A DNA stretch of 64,000 nt. It comes from Nitrospirales bacterium. Lineage in GTDB: Bacteria; Nitrospirota; Nitrospiria; Nitrospirales; UBA8639. The stretch is from positions 1-64,000 of the forward strand of contig BQIV01000025.1 in NCBI GenBank assembly GCA_021604005.1, written 5' to 3'. The translations under genes were made by a program, and so were the position numbers. How positions within the stretch are numbered: position 1 is the first letter of the stretch; each line of letters begins with the position of its first letter. Shown piece after piece: positions 7,678-16,020 of this stretch. The notes beneath the pieces are model-generated. The model saw only the letters and a program-made list of their open reading frames with translations, had not been told where the DNA came from and searched no databases.

Positions 7678-8859
7678 CTAGGCTTTGAGTTGAGGGGATT
7701 TACGAAGACTAAAGAAAAATACACTTCCCGCTCCGGGTGAACTGTGAACGGACAATGTTCCTCCGTGAAGTTTAGCGAGTTCTTGAGAAATAAACAGGCC
7801 AAGTCCCAAGCCAGCCACGGATGGTGAGGCATCATTGCGAATTTGATAGAGACGATCAAAAATGTGTTCAAGCTGGTCTTTGGCAATTCCAGGCCCTGTA
7901 TCAGAGATGGCAATCTTCACACGGGTCTCGTCCTCGACATCATCCGTAACCTCGACTCGTATTTCTCCGTCTTTTGAGGTGTATTTCAACGCATTGCTGA
8001 GAAGATTATTTAATATCTGACGAACGCGATGTTGATCCATGATGACCGTGGAAAGATGCGAAGGCAGCGAGTAACTGAGGTGAATGCCTTTGTGCTGTGC
8101 CGTTGGCGTGAGAGATGTGACCACGTGATGAATGAGATGCTCCAGTGAATTGGGTTGTGGGTCAACACTCAGCTTTCCGGTCTCCAGTCGCGTGATATCA
8201 AAAAGATCATTAATGTTTTGTCGTAACGAGTCACAACACTCATCAACAATTTCTAAATATTCTTGTTGATCTGGCGTGAGTGGGCCTGCGAGGCCTTCGA
8301 GCATGATTTCGACGAATTCGGTCGCGGCGGTGAGAGGGGTTTTTAGTTCATGGGCCAGTACATGATAAAATCGTTGAATCTCTTCGTTTTTTCTCACAAG
8401 ATTGGCATTGGCCTGTTGTAATTGACGGTGGTGTTCGCCAAGGGTCTTTTGCAGTTTCGTTTTTTCGACGGCATGATAAATGGCACGTTCGAGGGTTTCA
8501 GATGACATGGACCCTTTGGGAATATAGTCGGATGCACCCGACCGCATGGCTTCAAGCACAACCGATTCATTTCCCTGTCCGGTCAATAAAATGACGGGTG
8601 CCTGTAAACCTCGGCCATGAATCTCATGTAGCAGATCGATGCCGGAGTGGCCTCCGAGCTGATAGTCGATCAGGCCTATGTCATGCGTATCTTCCTTCAT
8701 CATCTCCAAGCCACGTTCATATGATTCGGCCCAGTCAATTTCGAAGTGTTTTCCGGGAACATCGTGAAGAAGTGTTTGGGTAATCATCGCATCATCTTCA
8801 TCATCATCTATGAGCAACACCTTGAGTGAGTGTGTCTCACGATGTGTCGTTGACCTCAT
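7678..8859 (-). CDS. Receiver-histidine kinase hybrid, first structural gene behind the riboswitch
   Basis: A 393-residue protein from the ATG at 8859. The receiver (about residues 12-130) has IDDDEDD and phosphoacceptor Asp65 in LIDYQLGG. A coiled coil follows, then a HisKA domain with His170 in VLAHELKTPL and an ATPase domain with NLLSNALKYT, DTGPGI and GLGLGL. No membrane segment is present. The frame stays open up to a GTG at 8958, but 8859 is preferred: its ATG overlaps the TGA of a nine-codon leader ORF that has an excellent ribosome site, a typical arrangement for coupled translation. A class I cyclic-di-GMP aptamer lies about 160 bases upstream in the same transcript, so expression should respond to that second messenger. 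Downstream are a CheY-like protein and another hybrid kinase. Confidence 0.85.
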   Translation of the reverse strand: MRSTTHRETHSLKVLLIDDDEDDAMITQTLLHDVPGKHFEIDWAESYERGLEMMKEDTHDIGLIDYQLGGHSGIDLLHEIHGRGLQAPVILLTGQGNESVVLEAMRSGASDYIPKGSMSSETLERAIYHAVEKTKLQKTLGEHHRQLQQANANLVRKNEEIQRFYHVLAHELKTPLTAATEFVEIMLEGLAGPLTPDQQEYLEIVDECCDSLRQNINDLFDITRLETGKLSVDPQPNSLEHLIHHVVTSLTPTAQHKGIHLSYSLPSHLSTVIMDQHRVRQILNNLLSNALKYTSKDGEIRVEVTDDVEDETRVKIAISDTGPGIAKDQLEHIFDRLYQIRNDASPSVAGLGLGLFISQELAKLHGGTLSVHSSPGAGSVFFFSLRKSPQLKA

Positions 8860-8885
8860 CGACGTATCATTCTTTCTAGGCGCAT
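8856..8885 (-). CDS. Putative nine-residue leader peptide coupled to the kinase gene
   Basis: ATG at 8885 reads MRLERMIRR and stops with TGA at 8858-8856. The stop shares the ATGA overlap with the kinase start at 8859. AGGAGA lies eight bases upstream of its ATG, and it is the only strong ribosome site between the riboswitch and the kinase. The peptide has five charged residues (four Arg, one Glu) and two Met. It may act purely as a ribosome-loading or coupling device downstream of the aptamer. Existence is inferred from spacing and overlap only. Confidence 0.5.
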   Translation of the reverse strand: MRLERMIRR

Positions 8886-9019
8886 TCGTCTCTTCTCCTG
8901 TGAGTGATTGTGATCCCCGATCATGACGATGACTGCCATGAAGAACCAGCAAGAGCACGGAGTGAGCATGAAATGCCTATTTCGATAGGAGAGGCGCAAG
9001 AGCGGAGGGGAGGTTGTGC

Positions 9020-9108
9020 GTAAGCGGCAACCAGGCGTACCTCTGAGTGAAATTGACTTCACTAGGTCCCTTGGCTTTGCGTCCCATCCTTACGAATGGT
9101 TTGCGTTT
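9020..9108 (-). ncRNA. Cyclic-di-GMP class I (GEMM-I) riboswitch
   Basis: On the minus strand the RNA reads ACGCAAACC from 9106. Next comes a six-pair P2 helix (CCATTC with GGATGG) capped by the GNRA loop GTAA, then the hallmark GGGACGCAAAGCC at about 9085-9073. A P3 helix follows, with an extended hairpin (AGTGAA pairing with TTCACT), then AGAGGTACGCCTGGTTGCC at about 9043-9025, matching the conserved 3' side of P1. Order, loop type and conserved bases match the class I aptamer that binds cyclic-di-GMP. It sits in the leader of the receiver-kinase operon running from 8859 down to 5926. The short hairpin CCTAT-CGAA-ATAGG after it lacks a T tract, so control through translation or an unusual platform is more likely than simple termination. 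Confidence 0.9.
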
Positions 9109-9206
9109 TTCACTATACCTAACTGTTATCGGTCTAGCTGGAGGAAGCTTTAGGTGACGTATGGCCCTCTCAATGCCAAGTGCTGAATTGTGGAAATAGT
9201 TTATAA

Positions 9207-9223
9207 GTTCTTCAGAGAAGAAC
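9207..9223. repeat. Perfect 17-base inverted repeat upstream of the riboswitch
   Basis: GTTCTTC-AGA-GAAGAAC is a perfect palindrome with a three-base centre, between the riboswitch and the divergent kinase gene. It could be an operator for a dimeric regulator or a short hairpin. It lies about 100 bases upstream of the aptamer, where the promoter of the minus-strand transcript is expected. Confidence 0.45.
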
Positions 9224-9380
9224 CCTTCTGGTCCTATCGTGTTCATGCGCAATGTGTGGAGTTGTTACCGTGCAAATCGATTGGCTTCCACAATGAGTCA
9301 ACTCACCGGAATTGTTTTCTTAAGACAGATTGTCGAGAGGCCGAACAAGGAAGTAAGTCATAAAGGGAGAAGATGCAAAA

Positions 9381-11804
9381 ATGATCTCGGCTCAATTGCT
9401 TGACAATGAATCTCAGCGCCTCGCTGCTCTCGATCAGTATCACGTGCTCGATACGATGCCAGAGGAATCGTTTGATGACCTGACAAGACTTGCGGCTTCT
9501 ATTTGTCACACGCCCATTGCTCTTATCAGTTTGATCGATGAACATCGCCAATGGTTTAAATCAAAAGTTGGACTTTCGGCCACTCAGACTCCTCGAAATA
9601 TCGCCTTTTGTGCACACGCCATTCGCGAACCTGGAATTTTTGAAGTCCCCGATGCCTTGCACGATGTCCGGTTTGCCGATAATCCGCTAGTGACGATGGA
9701 TCCGAACATCCGGTTTTATGCGGGATCGACCTTGCAGACGTCCGATGGGTTGGCGATTGGCACGCTCTGCGTTATTGATCAGACTCCACGTACACTGACA
9801 CACGCACAACGAGAGGCATTAACCGTCCTCTCCCGGCAAGTGATGACGCAACTCGAATTACGAGTACGACTGGCACAGGAACGCCAGTATAAAGACTATT
9901 TTGAACATCTGTTGGATCTTGTGCCTAACGGAATGATCATGATCGATAGAGACGGCGCAATCCTCTTTGCCAATACTCACATTATCGAGCAATTCGGCTA
10001 TGCGCAAGGAGAATTGATTGGACAGCAGGTCGAAATCCTTATCCCTGAACGTTTTCGTCACAGTCATCCGCAGTCTCGAATGGCATTCTTTGCGTCGCCG
10101 ACCGCACGTACGATGGACAGAGGAAGGAATCTCTATGGGCTTCGAAAGGACGGCTCAGAGTTTCTTGTCGATATCGGGTTAACCCCTCTCACCACGTCGG
10201 GAGAGACTCGTGTGTTAGCTTCCGTTATCGATATGACAGCACGGCAGAAGGCAGAGGACGCTTTAAGTCAAAGTGAGTCACTGAACGCGCTCATTCTGCA
10301 ATCTGCAGGAGAAGGTATTTACGGACTCGATGCGCAGGGGAATACGACTTTTGTGAATCCGGCAGGGGCTGCCATGTTGGGATACACGCCGGAGGAATTA
10401 CTCGGTGTTCCCATGCATCCTACGATGCATCACACCAAAATGGATGGATCACCGTATTCTCGTGAAGAATGTCCCATGTATGCCGCCTTTAATGATGGGG
10501 CTATTCATCGTGTTGAGCATGACATTCTGTGGCGGAAAGATGGGAGTAGTTTTCCTGTCGAATATACGAGTACGCCCATTCGTGACGATCGTGGACAGCT
10601 CATTGGGGCCGTGGTGACCTTTCAAGATATTACGGAGCGTCAACGCATTCAAGAGCAACTTCGTCTTGTTATCGAAGCGATCCCAAGTGGGCTGATCATG
10701 ATTAATGAAGATGGAGTTATTGTTTTGGCCAATCAGGTCCTTGAAGAGTTGTTTGGATATGAACACGGTGAGTTGTTGGGGCAGACCATTGAGGTGTTGG
10801 TTCCGGAACGATTTTGTGGTGCGCACCCAGAGCATCGTGCCAGAGTCTTTGCCCATCCTGAGTCTCGAGTTCTTGGAGGGACTCGTGATCTCTTTGGGCG
10901 ACGAAAAGATGGGTCGGAATTTCTTGTGGAAATCGGCTTGTGTCCTGTCCCGACGAAGATGGGTATCTTGATGCTTGCTTCGGTTGTCAACGTGACGGCT
11001 CGTAAAAAGGAAGAGGCCACCTTGTATCAATATATGGATGATTTACATCGCTCTAATCAGGAATTGGATGACTTTGCCTATATTACATCCCATGATCTTA
11101 AGGAGCCGTTACGTGGAATCTTCAATTACTCTACGATTCTTCTGGAAGACTATGGGCATCAACTAGATGAAGAAGCCCGGTCTCGCTGTGAAACTCTTCT
11201 TCGTTTATCGAAACGGATGGAAGACCTCATTAATTCGTTGCTTTATTATTCTCGAGTCGGCCGTACGGAGCTGGCGGTGGGTCCGAGCGATCTGCAGAAG
11301 ATGCTCGGTGAGATTATCGAGTCCTTGGATATCCGGTTGAGGGAATGTGGCGTTGATATTCGTATTCCAAGATCTTTGCCAACGGTTACCTGTGATTATG
11401 TACGAATCGGCGAAGTCTACCGTAATCTCATCACCAATGCCATGAAATACAATGATAAAGATGAGAAATGGATAGAAATCGGCTATATCCCGGTCGAGGA
11501 CTTGCCAGACGAGCGGCGAGCGACGAGCAACGAGATGCCAATCTTCTACGTTCGCGATAATGGAATCGGGATCAAGGAGAAGCATCTGTCGAGTATCTTT
11601 CGTATTTTTAAACGCCTACATGGCCGTGAGCAGTTTGGTGGCGGGACCGGAGCCGGATTAACCATCACGAAGAAACTAGTCGAGCGTCATGGAGGAAGCA
11701 TTTGGGTGGAGTCAACGTATGGGGAAGGGACCACCTTTTTCTTTACCTTGCAGAGGAGTGTGATCGATGGGAGCCTCGCCACAACAGCCAATTCTTATCG
11801 TTGA
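9381..11804 (+). CDS. GAF-PAS-PAS-PAS histidine kinase
   Basis: An 807-residue soluble sensor kinase. A GAF domain (about 10-165) opens with RLAALDQYHVLDTMPEESFD, followed by three PAS domains at about 170-290, 300-420 and 425-550. PAS1 and PAS3 share a GRxLxGxRKDGSEF-type core and are sister copies; PAS2 resembles the second PAS of the 986-residue kinase. The HisKA helix has His571 in ITSHDLKEPLRG, the phytochrome-like type, and the ATPase domain has NAMKYN, DNGIGI and GGGTGAGLTI. No membrane span, so ligands are sensed inside the cell. The ATG is nine bases after GGGAG. The gene overlaps the next regulator by 38 bases, implying a tight transcriptional and translational unit. Confidence 0.92.
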   Translation: MISAQLLDNESQRLAALDQYHVLDTMPEESFDDLTRLAASICHTPIALISLIDEHRQWFKSKVGLSATQTPRNIAFCAHAIREPGIFEVPDALHDVRFADNPLVTMDPNIRFYAGSTLQTSDGLAIGTLCVIDQTPRTLTHAQREALTVLSRQVMTQLELRVRLAQERQYKDYFEHLLDLVPNGMIMIDRDGAILFANTHIIEQFGYAQGELIGQQVEILIPERFRHSHPQSRMAFFASPTARTMDRGRNLYGLRKDGSEFLVDIGLTPLTTSGETRVLASVIDMTARQKAEDALSQSESLNALILQSAGEGIYGLDAQGNTTFVNPAGAAMLGYTPEELLGVPMHPTMHHTKMDGSPYSREECPMYAAFNDGAIHRVEHDILWRKDGSSFPVEYTSTPIRDDRGQLIGAVVTFQDITERQRIQEQLRLVIEAIPSGLIMINEDGVIVLANQVLEELFGYEHGELLGQTIEVLVPERFCGAHPEHRARVFAHPESRVLGGTRDLFGRRKDGSEFLVEIGLCPVPTKMGILMLASVVNVTARKKEEATLYQYMDDLHRSNQELDDFAYITSHDLKEPLRGIFNYSTILLEDYGHQLDEEARSRCETLLRLSKRMEDLINSLLYYSRVGRTELAVGPSDLQKMLGEIIESLDIRLRECGVDIRIPRSLPTVTCDYVRIGEVYRNLITNAMKYNDKDEKWIEIGYIPVEDLPDERRATSNEMPIFYVRDNGIGIKEKHLSSIFRIFKRLHGREQFGGGTGAGLTITKKLVERHGGSIWVESTYGEGTTFFFTLQRSVIDGSLATTANSYR

Positions 11805-12219
11805 AGATAGTCCGGAAGATTATGAAATGACCGTGCGAAGCCTGCGTTCGGCTGGATTGGTGAATCCTATCACCCACTATACCGATGGAGATGATGCGGT
11901 GGAGTATCTCCATCAGTGCACACACGAGAACAAGGACGTTTCCGTCCCGATTCCCGGCATGATTTTTTTGGATCTCAATTTGCCGGGAACCGATGGACGT
12001 GAGGTGTTAGCCGATATCAAACAGGATGAGAGGATAAAGGTGATTCCGGTCATTGTGCTCACCACGTCGACCGATGATTGGGATGTGCAAGCCTGTTATG
12101 CGTTAGGGGCCAACAGTTATATTACGAAACCCCTTGATTTCGAAGGATTTATGAAGGCGATTGCACGGTTGAAGGATTATTGGTTTGAAGTCGTGGTGAT
12201 GCCGAATCTGGAGAGATGA
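11767..12219 (+). CDS. Rcp1-type single-domain response regulator
   Basis: A 150-residue stand-alone receiver, slightly longer than CheY, as usual for partners of phytochrome-like kinases. EDSPED forms the acidic pocket, phosphoacceptor Asp is in IFLDLNLPGTDG, Thr in VLTTSTDD, and Lys in YITKPLDF. The C-terminal helix ends FEVVVMPNLER. GAGGAG precedes the ATG inside the end of the upstream kinase gene. The 38-base overlap strongly suggests that this regulator receives phosphate from that kinase. The next gene starts at or just after its stop. Confidence 0.93.
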   Translation: MGASPQQPILIVEDSPEDYEMTVRSLRSAGLVNPITHYTDGDDAVEYLHQCTHENKDVSVPIPGMIFLDLNLPGTDGREVLADIKQDERIKVIPVIVLTTSTDDWDVQACYALGANSYITKPLDFEGFMKAIARLKDYWFEVVVMPNLER

Positions 12220-12221
12220 GA

Positions 12222-13391
12222 ATGAAGACATCTGAAACATGTGTGTTGATTATTGATGATTCTCAAGAAGATAGAGACATTCTTCGTCGATATTTGAGCA
12301 AGAGCATACAGCAGCGTTTTCGTATCATCGAGACCGATTCGAGCGCAGAAGGCTGGGAACTCTGTCAGAGCGAACACCCGGATTGTATCTTGTTGGATTA
12401 TCAAATTCCCGATGCCGATGGACTCGAGTTTATTGGTTTACTCAATCAGCAGGAGGAATATCACAATATTCCGGTATTGATGCTGACTGGGCAGGGCGAT
12501 GAAACCGTGGCTTCCGAGGCCTTGAAAAATGGGGCGGCAGATTATCTCGTGAAGGGGAAACTGACAGTAGAAGGGATTGTCCGGGCTGTGACGCGAGCCA
12601 TTGAGAAAGCTGAACTTATTCGTAAAACAGAGCTGCAGCATCTTGAAATTGAGCGATCACAGTATGAGCTTGAGCAATTTACCCATCGAGCATCACATGA
12701 CTTACAAGCTCCGGTGAGAAGGATTATTACGTTTTTGGAGATGCTTCAAAAAGATTCGGAGGACCGTTTGAGTGAACGGTCTCAAGACTACATTTCCCGT
12801 TCCCTAAAAAGTGCCTACCATATGCGTCGATTAATTAAAGCATTGCTTGACTATTCGTTATTAGGCGGTGCAGCGAAACCCTTTGTACAGGCAAATCTTA
12901 ATCAGATTGTGCAAGAAGCGTTGACGCAACTTGAACACCCAATACACGAGTCACAAGCCAAGATTACTGTTAAGCCCTTACCAACCATGATGGGGAATGA
13001 ACTCTTTCTTCAGCAATTGTTTCAAAATCTTATTGGCAATGCTTTGAAGTTTCGGAGCGAACACCCCCCGACTGTAGACATTTCGGTTCGTGATCGTGGA
13101 ACGGAATGGGAGCTGACCGTCCGTGATAATGGTGTGGGAATTCCTGAGGATGCTTCACGGAAGATCTTTGACGTGTTTCAACGGCTAGATAATGGTCTGA
13201 AAACTGACGGCATGGGAATTGGCCTGGCCTTGTGTAAAAAAGTCGTTGAGATGCATGGCGGTACTATTTGGGTTGTTTCGGGAGAGCAGGAGGGGAGTCA
13301 GTTCATGTTTACATTTCCGAAAGATGCCTCGCTTCAATCGGATGTTCAAGCATGTTCGTCCAGTGTAAGCCTTTCTGTGGCTGCACAGTAA
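12222..13391 (+). CDS. Receiver-histidine kinase hybrid
   Basis: A 389-residue cytoplasmic protein. The start at 12222 is favoured because GGAGAG lies six bases before it, while the overlapping ATG at 12216 leaves no spacing; both are in frame. The receiver (about 5-125) has IDDSQED, a phosphoacceptor Asp in CILLDYQIPDADG and KG at the usual KP site. HisKA follows with His159 in RASHDLQAPVRR, then an ATPase domain with LIGNALKFRS, DNGVGI and GMGIGLAL. It is probably the third member of the plus-strand phosphorelay group, taking phosphate from the upstream kinase through the Rcp1-like protein. A hairpin lies between it and the convergent next gene. Confidence 0.9.
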   Translation: MKTSETCVLIIDDSQEDRDILRRYLSKSIQQRFRIIETDSSAEGWELCQSEHPDCILLDYQIPDADGLEFIGLLNQQEEYHNIPVLMLTGQGDETVASEALKNGAADYLVKGKLTVEGIVRAVTRAIEKAELIRKTELQHLEIERSQYELEQFTHRASHDLQAPVRRIITFLEMLQKDSEDRLSERSQDYISRSLKSAYHMRRLIKALLDYSLLGGAAKPFVQANLNQIVQEALTQLEHPIHESQAKITVKPLPTMMGNELFLQQLFQNLIGNALKFRSEHPPTVDISVRDRGTEWELTVRDNGVGIPEDASRKIFDVFQRLDNGLKTDGMGIGLALCKKVVEMHGGTIWVVSGEQEGSQFMFTFPKDASLQSDVQACSSSVSLSVAAQ

Positions 13392-13421
13392 TTGTGGGCT
13401 TGAGATGTGCCTCTCCTTTTG

Positions 13422-13448
13422 GCGGATGCACGTTTCGCGTATGTCCGC
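13422..13448. terminator. Hairpin between convergent kinase genes
   Basis: GCGGATGCACG, loop TTTCG and CGTATGTCCGC pair over ten of eleven positions, counting two G-U pairs in the RNA. It lies exactly in the 56-base gap between converging genes. Lack of a T tract means efficiency is uncertain. Confidence 0.45.
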
Positions 13449-14956
13449 TACGAATCAGTCTCAATGATTTTTCGAACTTTGGCAATTAAATCATCGATTT
13501 GATAGGGTTTTTGGAGGAAGTCGTATCTGCCGGTTCCTTGAAATCGTTGTGCGGCTTCTTCCTCGTTATACCCACTGGAGAGAATACACGGCACATCATG
13601 ACTGAGTGCTCGAATTTCTTTGAAGAGCTGCGCCCCATTCATTCGAGGCATTGTAAGGTCCAGAAGGACAAGGGTGATTTCGTGACGGTATCGTGAGTAG
13701 ACTTCGAGTCCAGCCTCGCCGTCACCGGCGGTCAAGACGGTCACGCCCATCTCCTCAAGTATAAGCTGAGACGCAATCCGGACATCTTCTTCGTCATCGA
13801 CGACAAGTGCCGTACCTTTGCCTTTCCAGCATAGGTCCGGGGTATTCCCTTTCGTTTGGCTTGATTGTGTCGAGTCGATCGAAGGAAACAGCAGCCGGAA
13901 ATGAGTCCCTTCTCCCGTACGGCTGGTGACGGCGACGGCTCCGTTTAAGGCTCGGACAATACCGAGTAAGGCGGCTAACCCGAGACCTCTTCCGGTAAAC
14001 TTCGTTGAAAAAAACGGATCGAAAATTTTTGGGATCGTCTCGGAGTCCATGCCCGAGCCGGTATCGCGGACATCAATATAAATACCCTGAGATGCAGGTA
14101 ATGCTCCGGTAACGTACCAACCCTTGCTTTGACTGGTTTTCGTGTCCGCAGTTCCAGTAGAGATCGTGATGACTCCATTATGGTCTCCAAGAGCTTCCGA
14201 GGCATTGGTCAGGACGCTGATGATGAGTTGCCGTAACTGCGAAGGATCAGCCTCTATCAGTGGTATGTCTGCCAGAAGATTATACTCCAGTGTCGCCTGT
14301 TTTGAGACGGAGAGTCGGAGTAATTGCGTCATGTCTTGAATGAGGTGTGTCACATTGATGCGTTGAATGACCGGTTTGCCTTTGCCGGCATAGGTGAGCA
14401 TTTGATTGGCAAGCTCTCCCCCACGAAGCCCGGATGTTTTTATGTGTTCCAGGTGTGTGCTGGCGGGGGAGTCGGGGCCGACGATACGAAGGGCCAGACC
14501 GGTCCTTGCCACGATTGCCATCAATAAATTATTAAATTCGTGCGCAATGCCCCCCGCGAGGACCCCAAGGCTTTCCAGTTTTTGCGCATACTGCATTTGT
14601 ATCGAAAGGCGTTCCCGTTCTTCTTCGGTTTTGCGGTGTTCAGTGAGATCGCGGAGACACGCTAGGTAGCTGGTGTGGCCTTCCCAATTCACACTCACGA
14701 TACGGACTTCGACCGGGGTGCGTGACCCCTGAGGACTGATGAGGTCAATTTCCGTCGTGTGTCCGGCAACAATGGGAAATGTGATTGGCGTTCCAATAAG
14801 TGCTTCAGCCGGACGTTGAAATAACCGGCAGGCGGCCGTATTGATGTACCGAATGGTTCCGTCGTGCGTCACGATGACCAGACCGTCAATGTTGTGTTCG
14901 ACAAGAGCGCGAAATTCTTGTTCACTCGCCTGTTGCTGTGCTGAAGAGTCAGTCAT
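13448..14956 (-). CDS. PAS-histidine kinase-receiver hybrid
   Basis: A 502-residue protein with one PAS domain (about 12-110), a short coiled coil, a HisKA domain with His139 in AGGIAHEFNNLLMAI, an ATPase domain (about 245-365, with DTGSGM and GRGLGLAALLGI) and a C-terminal receiver (about 378-500, LLDLTMPRMNG, with Lys in LQKPYQ). This GGIAHxFNN kinase subtype commonly carries its own receiver. No membrane segment. It is the last gene of a minus-strand run in which three single receivers lie directly upstream. No good ribosome site precedes the ATG, so the start is somewhat uncertain. Confidence 0.9.
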   Translation of the reverse strand: MTDSSAQQQASEQEFRALVEHNIDGLVIVTHDGTIRYINTAACRLFQRPAEALIGTPITFPIVAGHTTEIDLISPQGSRTPVEVRIVSVNWEGHTSYLACLRDLTEHRKTEEERERLSIQMQYAQKLESLGVLAGGIAHEFNNLLMAIVARTGLALRIVGPDSPASTHLEHIKTSGLRGGELANQMLTYAGKGKPVIQRINVTHLIQDMTQLLRLSVSKQATLEYNLLADIPLIEADPSQLRQLIISVLTNASEALGDHNGVITISTGTADTKTSQSKGWYVTGALPASQGIYIDVRDTGSGMDSETIPKIFDPFFSTKFTGRGLGLAALLGIVRALNGAVAVTSRTGEGTHFRLLFPSIDSTQSSQTKGNTPDLCWKGKGTALVVDDEEDVRIASQLILEEMGVTVLTAGDGEAGLEVYSRYRHEITLVLLDLTMPRMNGAQLFKEIRALSHDVPCILSSGYNEEEAAQRFQGTGRYDFLQKPYQIDDLIAKVRKIIETDS

Positions 14957-15110
14957 GCGTTGAGAATTTTGATTGCAGGAGTGAACAATCGAAGGGCATG
15001 AGCGTGTGCAAGAATGTCTTGGTCTTCATCGGTATTCATTTCAATGGGTTTCTGTGAGGTGTTGAGGGTGTTCGTCGCATGTGTTGAAGTGGGATAATCG
15101 GTTGGCTTTA

Positions 15111-15548
15111 TCACAATCGTGGAAATTTCACGATGGTAAACCAAAAATCTTGAATAGCTTGCACCACTCGACGAAACTCCTCGATGCCAATTGGTTTTGT
15201 GACATAACTATTGGCTCCCAAATCGTATGAGCGCTGAATATCCGGGTCTTCACTTGAGGTCGTGAGCATTGTGACTGGAAGTGACTTAAGTTGGGCATGG
15301 GTTTTAATGGCCTCCAACACTTCCCATCCATTTTTACGTGGCAGGTTGATATCCAGAAGTACTAAATCTGGTCGTGTCGTATGGGCATAGTGGGCCTCCC
15401 GTCGAAGATAGAGTAAGGCCTGTTCGCCATTGGACACGACATCAAGTTCCACTGACAACTTTGAGCGGTGAAGCGCTTCTTTCGTCAAGAGAACATCTTC
15501 CTCGTCATCTTCAACTAGTAGGACTTTAATGGGTTTTCCTCTTATCAT
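15111..15548 (-). CDS. Rcp1-type single-domain response regulator (copy 3 of cluster)
   Basis: 145 residues: EDDEED pocket, phosphoacceptor in VLLDINLPRKNG, MLTTSSED, SYVTKPIG and a C-terminal helix FWFTIVKFPRL. It is closely similar along its length to the regulator at 16021 (shared LTKEAL/LTKESL, ALLYLR, DLGAN/ELGAN, FWF), so the two are tandem paralogues. CTGGAGAT provides the ribosome site. It has no output domain. Confidence 0.92.
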   Translation of the reverse strand: MIRGKPIKVLLVEDDEEDVLLTKEALHRSKLSVELDVVSNGEQALLYLRREAHYAHTTRPDLVLLDINLPRKNGWEVLEAIKTHAQLKSLPVTMLTTSSEDPDIQRSYDLGANSYVTKPIGIEEFRRVVQAIQDFWFTIVKFPRL

Positions 15549-15569
15549 GGTATCGATCTCCAGTGTCGA

Positions 15570-16016
15570 TTACCGTTGAACGTAGCTATTGGGAAGTTGG
15601 ATGGTGGTAAACCAAAATTCATGTATCGCATGGGCCAGCGTCATGGCTTCATCGATGTTTGATGGTTTCTTGAGGCAGCAATTTACCCCAGCGGCATAAC
15701 AGGCGTGAAGGCGTTCTTGGTCATCGGATCCGCTATAGACGATGATGGGAGTGATGCGGAGTATAACATGTCGCCGTATCGCGTGAATAAGTTCAACTCC
15801 CTCAATGTCTGGAAGGTGAAGATCCAGAATAATAAGATCTGGTTTGCCTTCTATTTTTCCGTGAGAGAATTCATGCAGATAGGGGATGGCTTCACTTCCT
15901 GTATGGAGAGCCGTGACCTGGAAGTGCAGGCTTGTGCGTGATAGACACTCTTCTAGGATGAGAATGTCGTCAGCGTCATCGTCAATGATCAGAATTTGAC
16001 GAGTGCGAAAAGTCAT
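15570..16016 (-). CDS. Rcp1-type single-domain response regulator (copy 2, diverged)
   Basis: 148 residues: DDDADD pocket, phosphoacceptor in IILDLHLPDIEG, YSGSDD switch and LKKPSNID lysine loop, then EFWFTTIQLPNS. It shares the FWF C-terminal helix with its neighbours but is much more diverged and uses Ser in place of the usual Thr at the switch. It starts four bases after the stop of the upstream regulator, so translation is probably coupled. Confidence 0.9.
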   Translation of the reverse strand: MTFRTRQILIIDDDADDILILEECLSRTSLHFQVTALHTGSEAIPYLHEFSHGKIEGKPDLIILDLHLPDIEGVELIHAIRRHVILRITPIIVYSGSDDQERLHACYAAGVNCCLKKPSNIDEAMTLAHAIHEFWFTTIQLPNSYVQR

Positions 16017-16020
16017 GTGG

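Noticed and set aside
8977-9252. A 91-codon minus-strand open frame
   Set aside because: It runs across the cyclic-di-GMP aptamer, has no ribosome site and no protein-like pattern; the RNA structure explains the sequence.
14953-15144. A 63-codon minus-strand frame between a receiver and the PAS kinase
   Set aside because: It overlaps the end of the receiver gene, lacks a ribosome site and has low-complexity composition.
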